Source: Rallus limicola
Lineage: Eukaryota > Chordata > Aves > Gruiformes > Rallidae
Length of the DNA: 64,000 nt
Assembly: GCA_022605955.1 (NCBI GenBank)
Contig: JAKCOZ010000102.1
Coordinates: 992,001 to 1,056,000, forward strand
Direction: 5' to 3'
The notes under the pieces were generated by a model. That model searched no databases and was not told the origin of the DNA. It was given only the letters and a program-made list of their open reading frames with translations. This document shows, piece after piece, positions 14,001-25,800 of this stretch (positions within the stretch are counted from its first letter, which is position 1; each line of letters starts with the position of its first letter). Position numbers and translations under genes: made by a program.

Positions 14001-17000
14001 TCCCTGGTGTCCCTGCTCTGGGGCATCTGGTGCCGGTTCACTGCAGAGCTGGCAACACCCTGGCCATGGGGATGGCATCTGTGGGGGAAGTGTGCCTGGC
14101 CGCGGGCCGGGCAGGGCTGGCAGTGGTTAGCGTGTGCCAGCGTCCGCGCGCTCTCGCCCCGGCGCTCTCACGTGCTTCCCCCCGCTGAACGGCTCAGCCC
14201 CTGTGCGGCTGGGCACGTCCTGCTCGCTTCTAACGAGGAATTAACTGGCGTGGTTAATGAGGGCAGGTTCTATGAGCTCGGCACCCTCAGCCTGCACGGG
14301 AACATCAGGGAGCTCCGGCTGGCTGCCCCCAGGAAGGTCTCTGGCTGGAGCACTCTTGCCGCCCGTGGATGCTGCCGTGGCTGAGGTGGGGGTTTGAGGA
14401 GGGCACTGGTCACACTGGGATTTTCCTCGGCAGTTAACCCACGGTTCCCAATGAGCAAAGCCAGGACTGGCAGCTGCTGCCACGGTGAGTCTGCTGCTTG
14501 TGTCCCAGCTCCGCGGCTTCACCCCGCACAAGGTCTCAGCCAGCAAGCACCCTTTGGTGGGGGGGAGCTGGGAAAGGTGGAACAATCGCCTTTATTTTTA
14601 TCAGAGGGTTCGAGAAAGGAGTTTCCTTTGGAGCGAGTCGTTTGCTTTGGCTCCTGCGCAGCGGGGTGAGGGAAGGGTGAGGAAGGAGGCGTGATCGGTC
14701 GGCTCTGCGGTGAAGCTTTGCTTTTTTTTCTCATTTCTTGACAAACAGACCAGGTTTCCCCTTTTCTGTGTGTTTTTTTAAAATCCTCTTTTATTTCTCC
14801 TTGAGAAGACCTGCAGCCCTGCCCTGGCCGGAGCTGTGTGCTGCCTCACAGGGGATGATAAGCCCAAGACCCCATGAAGCAGGGTGGTGGTGGTGCTGAG
14901 GGTGCAGCTGCGTGTGCTGGGAAGGAGAGGGGAGCTGGATGGGATGAGGGCTGGGTTTGGTCGCGTGGTGTCCTGTTGTTCATTCAGCCCCTCTGCTCCC
15001 CGCTCAGGGTGCCGCTGGTGTCACAGAGCTGCAGCTGTTGCCAGATTTGGGCTTGTTCCTCATGGAGTTGGCCAGGCCGGGGCAGGTGCGGTGACTGCAC
15101 CGTGTGCCAGCGCCTCCGACCCTCGGGTTGTTCCCTGAGGCCAAGCCAAAACACCTTTCATTGTTCTGCCCTGCTCCCACCAGGCACGGAGAGCAGCCAC
15201 CAGCGTTGGCCCAGAGCCCCGGAGCGTGGCAGTGCGGTGCCAGTGCCAGCCATGCTGCAGGATGCAGCATCGCCGAGTTGCTGAAATGGGGTTTTTGGTG
15301 AGGGGGGCAGGGAGAGGGCTGTGGAGGGTGAGCAGTGGGGCAGGGAGGGATGTGCCCCCACCCCCAAGCTGTGCTGTGAGTGATGCCCCAGCTGTGCAGA
15401 GGTCCTGGGCAGGGGGACAGTCCTGCCCCCGCTGTCGCATGAGGAGCGTTACCTGGTGGCTTTGTGAAACATGGCTTTTGGGGTTGCTGTCTGGTTTCAC
15501 ACCTTGGTTTGGAGCTTTCTCAGGGGGACAGCAGGTCTCAGGGCTCTGTGGACTGGTGTTGCCACAACAAAGAAGTGCAGGATGTGATCCCACTCATCTG
15601 GGAGATGCAGCCTCAATGCAGCACCTATAGAATCTGGCGCTCCCAAAGCGGTCAGGTGAGGAGCTCTGGCACCGCTGGCCACCCTCGGAGTGACAGCGTC
15701 TGTTCGTCCAAACAAAGTGCTTGTGAGACCTGTGGGATGATTGACAGGAAAACAACAGCAAAGTTTTGGAAAGGGTGGGATACAGGATGGGCAAGACGGA
15801 GACAATTTGGTCAGCACCCAAGAAGCTGTTTCCATCTCGCTGATCTTTGGGGTTCCCATCAGCATTCCCAAGAATGCCCGGCCACCGCGGCTCACTGGGG
15901 AGCACCACAGCTCACTGTGGAGCACCACAGCTCACTGAGGTGCACTGCAGCTCACCTAGGAGCGTTTGCAGGGATGGAGGCAGCTCAGCAGTGGGAACTT
16001 CAGCCTGGAACACAGGAAGGGAACCATGTCACTGGCCACTTTGGTGCCCTCGCCCCATGTCTAGCTCCAGGCAGAGGCAAGCTGTCGGCCATGCTGGCAC
16101 GGTTGGACCTTCTCAGGGAGGTGCATGGAGCCAGAGGCCACCTCTCTGCAGGGCTTGCCTTGCTGGGGCCTCCTTCATACATGGAGATAGAGGTTGCTGC
16201 TGAGTCCCACCTGCATGAGGGGGGCTTGCTGCTGTGCCACGGGGGAGCCGGGTTCCTGCCCCGTCTGATGCTCCTCTGGGGTCCGAGCAGCTGCAAAAAC
16301 GCAGGTGGGGGAGCCAAGGAGGATGGATAAGGGTCTTCACCTTCCTGGCCCTTTGTCTCTCTTCCTACCCATGTCCCTTCCATTCCCTTGTTGCCACCAG
16401 CCATCTGCTCCACAGCTGCACTGCTTGTACACAGCGTGTTTAACCCCTGAGCTACCATGGCATTTGTGCTCCCGGGCCGGCTCAAGGCTGAGGGCTGGGA
16501 GGAGATGTCCCGAGGAGCCTGCAGGGAGCGGGTGTCCATAATGTCCTGTGTGACAGGGATCTCTTCACGCACACATCTGCCTTGGCCCCGTCTGCTGTGC
16601 TGCCGTTGGCCTAGAACCACAGGGACCAGCAGCCACCAGTGCCCAGACACTGGCCACATCCTGCCTGTGAGCGAGGGCTGTAGCAGTGCCGCCTTGCACC
16701 CTGGGTCCTGGCAGCGGGGGCTGCAAGCATGGCTCGAAATGGCTCAGGGGGACGTGCAGGTGGGGTGCGGGTCCCGCCTCGGGTGCCAGCTGCAAGGGCA
16801 CCCCAGCTGTTTTGGGGCTGGGCGCGGTGCAGGGCCGAGCTCCAGCACTGCCTGGGACTTCCTCATCGCTGTGGCCTTGCAGTCATGTTCCTGCGCCGCG
16901 CAGCGCCCGCGGGCCAGGCTGGCTTGGGGTGCAAAGCGCCCAGCCTGAGCTCTGTCTAGAGCAGAACGCAGGAGGCTGGGCTGCCGCTCAGCTCGCTGGC

Positions 17001-18667
17001 GGGAGAGGAAACCAGAGCTGTCGCTCGGGGTTGATAGCTGTGGTTACATGCAGCCCTGGAGCGGAGCCGAGATGCGAGCGGGGCAGAGATAGAGCCGGGG
17101 GAGAGTTCCCTGGGCTGGCTGCTGCTGCACTGCCTGGGCTCCATGCACACCCCCTGCCCCCCTGTGCTGTGCTGGGGGCACGTGTGGCCTGGGGCCTGGC
17201 TGGTTGCTAGAGGCTCAGCTTTGGCAGTTTTGTGTCCTTGGGCCCTTCCTTCCCTTCCATTGCCCTCACCAAGGACCTGCTGCGGCACGGGGCACCAAGC
17301 TGGGTGCTGTGAACATCTTTCAAAGGCGGGTACCGCACCAGGGCAAGGGAGGCTGGAGGGCAGCTGGGGGCTGAGGGCTCGGGCTGACGTCTCACGGTGA
17401 TGCAGTCCAGGTACCCAGTGATGTTGGCCATGGGGCAGAGAGGTGGCCAGGGTGCTTCTTGCCCTGGTTGTACCAGCTGGTGCCTGGGACCTCCTCGCAG
17501 ACACTGCCAGTAGTTTCAGAATTGCCTCTGGGAGTGGATTTCCCCCCTGTTCATCTTGTGCCTGGCAGCAGCTGTCTAGGAGGCATACAGGGCAGCGCTG
17601 GGCTCTGGTTCCAGCGAGGCCCGGCGATGCCCCTGCTGTGCCGCTGCCCCCCTGGCGCAGTCCCATCGCTGCAAGAGCGATGCCCTTGGGAGCAGACAGG
17701 ACGTTTCGGGGCCGGAGGCGGTGGAGGCATTTGAACAATTCCCCGTTGGCGACGTAGCAAGGAGCAGCTCCCAAAACTTGAGACCTATTTACTGCACACA
17801 GGTTAATTATGGAAACCCGCTGCGTCCGGGAGGGCGTCCAGCCGCGTTCTCATTCCTATCTGCCTGCCCGCTCCTTGCTGGCGGCACTGAGATCCCTGTG
17901 GCTGCTGGATGGTGCTGGGAGCTGGGAGCAGAGAGCTGGTATTTATAGGTGCTGAGCGGACAGGGGATGCCCGTGGCTACGTGGGGCTCAGGGTTCCTCT
18001 CCGGCTTCGAAAGGCCAGGTCAGTGTGGGCGGTGAGCGTGGCCGCGAGCGCAGCCCAGGCACAGCGTGGGCAGAGTGGCTGGGGGGAGCTTCCTCTGGGC
18101 ACCTCTCCTGAGGAGGCTGGGAGGGTCAGCACAGAGGGGTCCGGATTTGGCCCTCGGGTGCATTTGAGTGATGCTCAGTTGGGAGGTGACATTGCTTTCG
18201 GTGCTGGGTGTCACAGCTGGTTAATTCCTGGTTAGCTTGGTGTACGCTGGTGATGCCCCAGCACCTTCCACAACAGAGGGGTGCGTGTTTCCTGTGGGAC
18301 ACTGCTGTTTCCAACCTGCCCTGGTTTAGGCAGTGAGGGGACATACCCTGGTTTGGAGGATTTTCTGTCCTGTCTGTGGGAAGGAGGCAAGGATTTCTGT
18401 CTGCAGCCCGGGAGGAGAGGCCGGGCTCCACTTCTGCTTCTCTGCTGTCGCGGGCAGGAGTGTGTTTGAAGGCAGGGTGGAAAGAAAACCCACCGAAACG
18501 GAGAGCGGGAGCCCCCGCCCGCGTCTGCAGGGCAGTTGGCTTCACAGCGCTCCATGCGCTAACGTAGGGGCCATCCTGCCATGTGGGTTTCCTTTCACAC
18601 GCACCGGCTCCCAGGGACTTTTCATGGGGAACTTGGGGCTTGTGAGAGGCTGGATGCTGGGCAGGGA

Positions 18668-18711
18668 CTGCTGGGGTTTCACTTTAAAAATCAAAAATAA
18701 AACCCCAGCAG
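18668..18711. repeat. perfect 12-bp inverted repeat with AT-rich loop
   Basis: ctgctggggttt (18668-18679) is the exact reverse complement of aaaccccagcag (18700-18711), separated by a 20-base AT-rich loop. The loop's actttaaaaatcaaa is repeated directly just downstream (about 18714-18730). There it is part of a near-palindrome, actttaaaaatcaaagt. It could extrude as a cruciform or fold as an RNA hairpin. No terminal features identify it as a transposon. Confidence 0.7.
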
Positions 18712-19661
18712 TTTACTTTAAAAATCAAAGTGAAAGTGCAGAGTCGGGGTTCTGGGAAGCAGCTTTCCTGCCTGTAAGTGCGTTTGCCTCTGGTGTGGCG
18801 GCTCATTGGGCTCAGAGCTGGTATTGCATCTCTGAGGCTGCTCCCCCTTTGTGCCAGGGCCAGGTTTGGGGAGGTGGGGAAGCTGTAGCCCCTGAAGCAC
18901 CAGAGGAAGAGGTGTCAGGTCCCAGGCATCCTGCGGCCAGGAGGCACTCCTGTGTGAGCCACTGGTGGGTGTTGTTGGGCTGGTGCTGGTGGTCCGCATC
19001 CAGGGGAATGCCATGGTGCAGAGACCATGCAAGAAGATGGAGGCAATGGAGAGGATGGGGCTTTTTTCCCTTTTTTCTCCCCATCATGTTGTTTTTCATC
19101 CTTTCACCCGTGCCTGGAGTGTGTTTGGGCCCCTCTGGGGTGGGGTTAGGTGTGTGGTGGGTTTATCCCCTTGCTCCATGGGCTCTCAGGCTGTGTGCCC
19201 GCTGCCCCCTGTATGGCTGGGACGGGCTCGTTTCTGCCAAGGTTAAACTACAGATCACAAGGATTTTAAGAGGCTACAAGCTCGGGATAACCATTTGCTG
19301 ACCAGTGAAGGCAACTAGACCCTCTTTGTACCCCCGCCCTGTTCGGTGGGAGCGTGTGTTTGCTGCCCAGCCTTTCCTGCGCAGCCCTGGGAAAGCACGT
19401 CGGTGGGAAGGGTGGCGGGAGGAGGAAGCTGCCGCCGGCTCCGTCCGGGACAGGGACACTTGGAAACCTTTTCCGTGCCAGCGCTTGGATGTGAGGAGGG
19501 CTCCTGCTGGGGATGGGCAGAGCCCCTGCCCTTGGTGGGCTTCTCCCCCCTGTGTGGGCTCCCTGTGAGGATGCAGGACTTGCTGCAGTGGGCAAAGCTT
19601 GGGTCCCGGCTCCCAAACAGGGTGAGGAGAGGTAGGCTCCCCCTCTTCCCCCCCACCGCAG

Positions 19662-19861
19662 CCAGGCCCGGTGCCCAGAGGAGGCGGCGGAGGGGAAGGA
19701 AATGTCGTGCTCCAACTCCTCGTTTCCACCGAGGCGATGGGCGGCCGAGCACAGTGCTGTGCGGGAGCATCCTGCTGCGGTCGGCAGCTCTGGCTCCCAC
19801 GGGCTGCCGGTGGCCACGCTGGGGGTCCCCAGCTCCTGCGCATCCCCCGACCACCTGAGCA
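19662..19861 (+). other. STARD8: 5'UTR part of the first STARD8 coding exon
   Basis: A polypyrimidine tract and AG (19660-19661) precede this GC-rich leader, which runs into the proposed ATG at 19862. An in-frame TGA at 19856-19858 closes the frame just upstream, so the ATG is the first in its frame. If the exon is instead a transcription start, the acceptor is not used. Confidence 0.4.
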
Positions 19862-22800
19862 ATGCCGATCGGCACCCCGGCCATGCTCTTCTACCAGTTG
19901 AGCCCCTCCACTGTCTGGGGTAAGCTCGGCATGTGGCTCTGGCTGCCCTCCCCTCTGCTGCCCTCTCTGGGGGATGCCAGACCCATCCCCCCCTGGGTGG
20001 TGGGCAGGGGGGGCTTGGGGTGTCCTGGGGCAGGTTGGGGGGTTGGTGTGTCTGTCCTTGCCTGGGGCACCTGGATGGTCCATGGGCAGCAACGCTGTGG
20101 TGATGGGAGGGGTGGGAGTGGGGGCTGCCAGTTCGGTTAGCTGGGGGGCTGTGGGAATGCCTGTCCTTGGACCCTGCCCGCTGTGTGGATGCGGGATGCA
20201 GGAGGGATCTGCTCTCCAGAGCCACGGTGACCAGAGACCGTTCATGGGCACCACCAGCCCCCCAGAGCCGTGGCAGCAGGATGCCCTTCCCAGCGGAGAT
20301 GCCGGGGTGCAGGGGGGATGTGGGGTGGCACGGCTCAGCCCCCGGCTTCGGCTGGGCCACGAACAGCTGTGCAGGTTGGACCCAGGCGCTTATTCCAAAC
20401 CCTCTTCCCAAAACTTGCGAGGTATTTGGGGCCAGGGTTTTGGCTTGGTCCTGTCCTTAACTCAAGTGCTTGGCCTGGGCTTTTCCTTCCCCCTGCCTCC
20501 CATAGTTGTGTAGTTGGAGATGCAGCCAGGGCTCTGGCTGAGGCTGTGGGTGGACGGTGATGGAATCGGGGGTTCACTGCAGCTTGCTCTGGGGGGGGTC
20601 TGGTCCATGCTGGGTGGTGCTTCCAAGGGCAATGGGCGAGACCCTGAAACTGCTGCCCTTCTTTCTACACTTGAGGTCAAATGTCTGTCACTCTTGGTAG
20701 TATAAATCCCAGCAGACAGACGGACACACGGACCGACAGCTGGCCAACAGCAGGCAGCAGCTTGCTTTGGCTGCGTGAGCTTTGGGCTGTTTTCCCTGGA
20801 GTTCTGTAACTTTGCAATACTTCCCAGCAAACAGTGCTGGCCCTGGGCTGGGCTCATCCCGGCGGCTGCGGGGCCGGGCGCGGGGCATGGGAACCAGCCA
20901 GGCGGGGGCATTGGGATCTGGCACCTGCCAGGGTGAGGAGAGGTGGGGGGGGGGGGGGGTCCGGGGAGGTGGGGAAGAGGAGGAGGAGGGAGGAAGGTTT
21001 CTCTGGCTGGCTCTTCTGGAGGATGTTTGTGAGAGTGCCTGGCGCCAGGCTTTGATGAGCTCTGATCTCATTATTCGAGTAAAGCTCCCCCCTTGCCGGG
21101 CAGCATGACGCGTGTTGGGGGGCTCAGACACCAAGCTGGGTTAAAGTTGTGTCTCATGGTCTGATCATTCCTTTCCCCTCATCCTCTCTGCCGTGTGCTA
21201 GTGGAGAAGCTAAAGCTCAGCTTGGCTCCGTGCACTGACATCACTGCGCCCCAGCACACACCCAGGCCCCCCGCTCTCCAAAGCACGGGCCGGGGTGTCA
21301 GGGGAGCTGGGGGAGTGGGCGCTGCTGGGTGGGATGCTCAGCCTGGTTCTTTGCTTTCTTTCAGAAGCTGAAGCCAAGAAAGCTTGTGACTGGCTGCGGG
21401 CGACGGGATTCCCCCAGTATGCCCAGTATTACGAAGGTGAGAGCCCGCTCTGCTCATGGTCTCCTGTCCTGTATCTCAACCAGATCCCAAGGGTGCCCCA
21501 CGGAGAGCTCCACAGCTCTGGGCAAAGGAGAGGATGGCTTACTGAGGGCAGGATCGTGTATTAAATCTGCAGTGCCTGGGGCTTGGTCGTGGCATGGACA
21601 GCTGGCTGCGCCACATCATGCCATGCTGTGCCAAGCCATGCTGTGCTGTGCCATGCCATACCAAGCTGTGCTGTGCCATGCCAAGCAGTGCTGTGCTGTG
21701 CCATGCTGTGCCAAGCAGTGCTGTGCTGTGCCGTGCCAAGCTGTGCTGTGCCATGCCATACCAAGCTGTGCTGTGCTGTGCCAAGCAGTGCTGTGCTGTG
21801 CCATGCTGTGCCAAGCTGTGCCGTGCCATGCCATACCAAGCTGTGCCGTGCCATGCCATACCAAGCTGTGCCGTGCCATGCCATACCAAGCTGTGCTGTG
21901 CCATACCAAGCTGTGCTGTGCCATGCCATACCAAGCTGTGCTGTGCCATGCCATACCAAGCCGTGCTGTGCCATACCAAGCTGTGCTGTGCCGTGCCAAG
22001 CAGTGCTGTGAGCCCTTCTGCGTTCCAGCAGCTCTGGCTCAGGGAGCACTTGCCGTGCTGGGCAGCACAGAGGCAGCCAGTGTAGGTAGCACCAGGCGAG
22101 CCTCTCCTCCCGCCCCGCTGCCACGTCCTGCCCTGCCCCGGTTCGCCCTTTGGCAGCAGCTCTGTGCCTCCAGAGCAGGCTGGGTCCCTGCACTGCACAG
22201 CTCCCGGGGCGCAGGGGCTGGGCAGGACCCTCCGACAGACCCGCTGCCCGCTCCGGGGCGGTTTTAGGGTGATTCTCTCCGGGTCTGGCCCCCGGCTCAG
22301 CTGCGTTTCCTGCACAGCCACGGTGGGAGCGGTGCTGGCTGCCGGGGGGGCCGGTGCCCGGGCGCGGTGGCCGGGACAATAGGGGGAAGCGCGCTCCCCC
22401 ACGGCCATTGTTCGGCCCGGCGCTTCCACCGGCCCCTCAACACGTGCGCGGGAGCCCGGTCCTGCCCCGCAGGTGACGGCTCTCCAGGCCTCCTGCTTGC
22501 CCTTGGGCTCTATTGTAGGGGCAGCTCCTGGCACAGCCACGTGCCGGATTCCTGCGGGAGAGACCCAGCCCCAGACGGTGCCGGTGGGAGTATCCATCTG
22601 TGGGGACCCGGCCCGTGGCCTCGGTGGGATGACTGAGGTGCTGGAGCCACAGCACTGGCATGCTGGCACAGCTTTGTGCCCCCCGGTGCCCAGAGGCTTT
22701 CTTGGGGGTCCCTTCCCCTGCATCCAACACCCCAAGGAGGGGTGGCCCAAGCTCCAGATGTGCTCAGCTCACCTCTGCTGAAGCTAGCCCAGTGCCTCCC

Positions 22801-25800
22801 AGAGTCCCCCAGCCCAGCAGGAGCCTTTTCCTGGGCTTTACCTGTCCTGGGCACCCCCAGGTCCCCTGCACAGGGATGGGGTTTGTCCTGCGAGGGGGAA
22901 GCCTCTGTGGAGGAGGTGATGTGAGGGGGTGCACAAGATCGATCCCCTCCCAGCATCTGAGCTGCCACAAGACATGTTGCTCCCAGCCCCTGGGGCTTGT
23001 TTCCAGCCCTCCCACCTCTGCACTGGGCTTGCGCTGGCACCAGGACACCCCTGGCCTCCCTGCACCAGCCCCCCCTCCCGGGTCTTGCTCTTGCTGGGCT
23101 GAAAGAAGTGATCCCTGAGGAATAGCTGCTGCTGGAAGCCCAGGAGAGCTGCCTCCCAGCCAGCTCAGTGGCACCACCCTTCCCTCCAGGATGCCCTCCC
23201 ACAGCTACAGCCACCACGGGCTGGGCAGCAGCTCTGGGTGTCAATGGGGTGGATGCTCCAGCTGCCCTGACTGTCCCTGACTCACGCCTGTGGTGCAGGA
23301 GCCTCCCAGGCCTTCCCTTTCAGCTGCCCTCCTGCTTCCCCAGCTCCCTATCCCTGACTCCCTCCTCCTCGCAGCATCTCCCTCCCACCCCGCTCACCCC
23401 CACCCCTCACACCCCATGGAGCGGGGAAGGGGGAGTCCCTCCTTTGGGGTGACTGCTCTTGCTCCTCCAAAAGATGGGCTGCTCACAAACAGCTGCTGAT
23501 TATCCTCCTGCTTTCCTCCCCAGACTCCTTGTTCCCTATCGACATCGGGGCTGTGAAGAAGGACCACAGCTTCCTGGACCAGGACTCCCTCAACTCCCTG
23601 TGCAGGTAACGCTCCCTTACAGCCCATCAGCAGAGCCAGTGCCAGGGCTCAGCCCAGAAGAGGGCTCAGGGCAGCTGCCCACGTGCAGGGGGTGCTGGGG
23701 TGCCCGCCTTGCCCCCCGTCCTCGGCTCAGAGCCCCCTCAGGCACTCCCACTCCCCCTGCAATGAGGAGTTTGGATGCAGTTCTGGATCGAGCAGCATTT
23801 CCTGGCTGCTGGGTGGTGCCAGGGAAACACCAGCAGTGTTTAGTTTGAACTTAGGGAGCTCCTGGAGCACGGGAACATTCCCAGGGATAATTCCTCTCTC
23901 TGCATGGCTTTTGGGCCACGGTTCAGTTCCAGGCGTGGGTAACTCTGTGATAAAAAACGGATCACTCCGAGCTGGACTCGCAAACGGGGTGACATGTGAA
24001 GGGGACCCAGCTGCAGCTGCTGGGCGGCAGGAACCTGTTGGCAGCCAGCAAGGCAGCGGGGCTGTGCTGGGCCAGGCTGGGCTGGCACACAGAGCCTCTC
24101 TGGGTCTCTTGCAGGAGGCTGATGACCCTCAACACATGTGCCTCCATGAAGCTGGAAGTCCGCTTTCAGCGTAAGCAGGTACGTCCTGGGCGCTGGAGGG
24201 GCTGGGCGGGCAACTGGTGAGGTACTGGTGGGGCACTGGTGGGGCACTGGTGTCTGTGCTGGTGGGGCAGCAGCCGTGGGCTCAGTAAGAATGCTGGTGT
24301 GTGTTGGCACACTGAGCAGCACCGGTGCTTCTGGTTGGGTTGTTTTGCTGTCTCCCAGCCCCAGTGCAGCTCTGGTGGTGGCCAGGGCGTTGGCGGGTGT
24401 CTGCCCCGTGCCCCTGCACCTCTCTGGGCTCTGGCAGCCGTAGGGGAACAGTGGGAGCTGCTGGGTCTGTGTGGGGCTGTGCCTGCCGCCTCGAGCATCG
24501 CCCTTGAGGTCCTGCTGAGCAGGGGGCCTGAGACCCCCTGGCAGCCTGAGATCCCCTGTCAGCCTGAGACCCCCGGCATCAAGCCTGGCCTGGGGGGCAT
24601 GGGTGGAACCAGCCCCTGTGTCACAAATGCCAATTAACGTTGGTGTGTTAGTAACTGAACCTTAGATACTGCCTGTAGTGCACGGTGCATTTAGAATGCC
24701 AGCAAGGTGTCTGGCCTAGGGAAGTCATCCCTGGGAGCATCCCTGCTTCCTCCAGCTGCCCGCACCGCGCTGGGGAGGGATGCTGCTCTGCATCCGGGCT
24801 GCGGCGTGTGGCCAGGGTTGGCAGGGATGCTCACAGGGCTGTCCCCACTGCCTGTGAGCCTGGAAGCAGGACCCCCATCCCCTCCAGTGCAGCGTGACCC
24901 TCGGACAAGGCACAATGCTGCCTGGTGGCTCTGGACCCCTCTGCAGCCCTAAGGGACCACAGTGGGTGTAAGGGGCCTGTGCTCTTGGCCAGGGTGCGTG
25001 TGCCAGGAGAGCAGGGCAGGGGGATGTGCCGACCCTCTGTGACCCTCCAGCTGACTGCTTGTCCCCTGTTGCCAACCACCTGCAGAATGAAGACTCTGAG
25101 GAGGACGACCTGTGCGCCATCAGCGACCGGTGGGCTTTCCAGAGGGACAGCAAGCGGTGGTCGCGGGTGGGGTCTGTCGACGTCCTCTCCCAGGGCTCCG
25201 AGGTCCTGAGCTCCACCATGCAGCTGGCGTCCAGCCACGAGAGCGTCCTCACGGACCTCAGCACCAACCCCGAGGCCGTGTCCCTGCACAGCAGCGGCAG
25301 CACCGGCAGCACGGGCGGCACGCTGGGGGTCAGGACCACGCTGCCTGTCCCCCGGTCCCCTGGGCACGCTGCTGCCATCGCTGCCTCCAGCCGCAGCGTG
25401 AGCGAGCGCTCCTTGGCAGAGCAGCCCCCCAGCTCCAAGGAGAAGCCCAAGAAGCGGCGGTCGCGCAGCTTCCTGAAGAGGATCGAGTCCCTGCGGAGGA
25501 AGGACAAGGACAGAGCAGACCCAGAGGAGAAGGTGGCCCCACACGGCAGCGCCACGGCCACGTCGGGATGGGGCTCCCTGAAGACTAACGGGGACCTTAC
25601 AGCCACCAAGGCCAGCTCCTCCAAGAGAGGGATAGCCACCTCTTTCCACGGCAAAAAGCACTTCTTCTCGGCATCCTACAGGACTAACCGTGTGCTGGGC
25701 GCGGGCGGGAGCAAGGGCAGCTCCGACTCCCAGCGCAGCCGAGTTCTCCTGGAGGATTACAAAGCGGCACCGGCGGCTGGGGGGTGCCAGCACCAGCAGC

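Larger units (their letters stand above)
156..19661 (+). other. STARD8: long non-coding stretch, presumed STARD8 intron 1
   Basis: No exon-like segment with coherent protein similarity and matching splice phases was found in about 19.5 kb on either strand. Open frames up to about 320 codons occur, but they are GC-driven, of odd composition and unrecognisable. Contents are a TG microsatellite (1076-1093), a 17-bp triplicate (1972-2025), homopolymer G runs (for example near 5359), a CTGTGCCATG-type short repeat (about 6541-6605) similar to the larger array at 21.6-22.0 kb, a direct repeat at 15895-15957 and a perfect inverted repeat at 18668-18711. It may hold intronic enhancers; none can be proved from the sequence alone. 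Confidence 0.5.
21365..24178 (+). other. STARD8: STARD8 SAM-domain exons (three small exons)
   Basis: Exons 21365-21436, 23524-23605 and 24115-24178 encode the SAM fold: KKACDWLRATGFPQYAQYYE, then FPIDIGAVKKDHSFL and LNSLCRRLMTLNTCASMKLE. In DLC proteins the SAM domain is a protein-interaction module. The first exon begins with two bases completing a Glu codon whose first base comes from the upstream exon at 19919. The split of SAM over three small exons matches the DLC-family pattern. Confidence 0.93.

Noticed and set aside
19266..20411. 381-codon minus-strand frame opposite the first STARD8 coding exon
   Set aside because: Low-complexity Pro/Ala/Gly composition, no domain, opposite a better supported exon.
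21539..22750. 403-codon minus-strand frame and overlapping plus frames of HAVPCHTKLC-type repeats
   Set aside because: Generated by a stop-free minisatellite inside a STARD8 intron.
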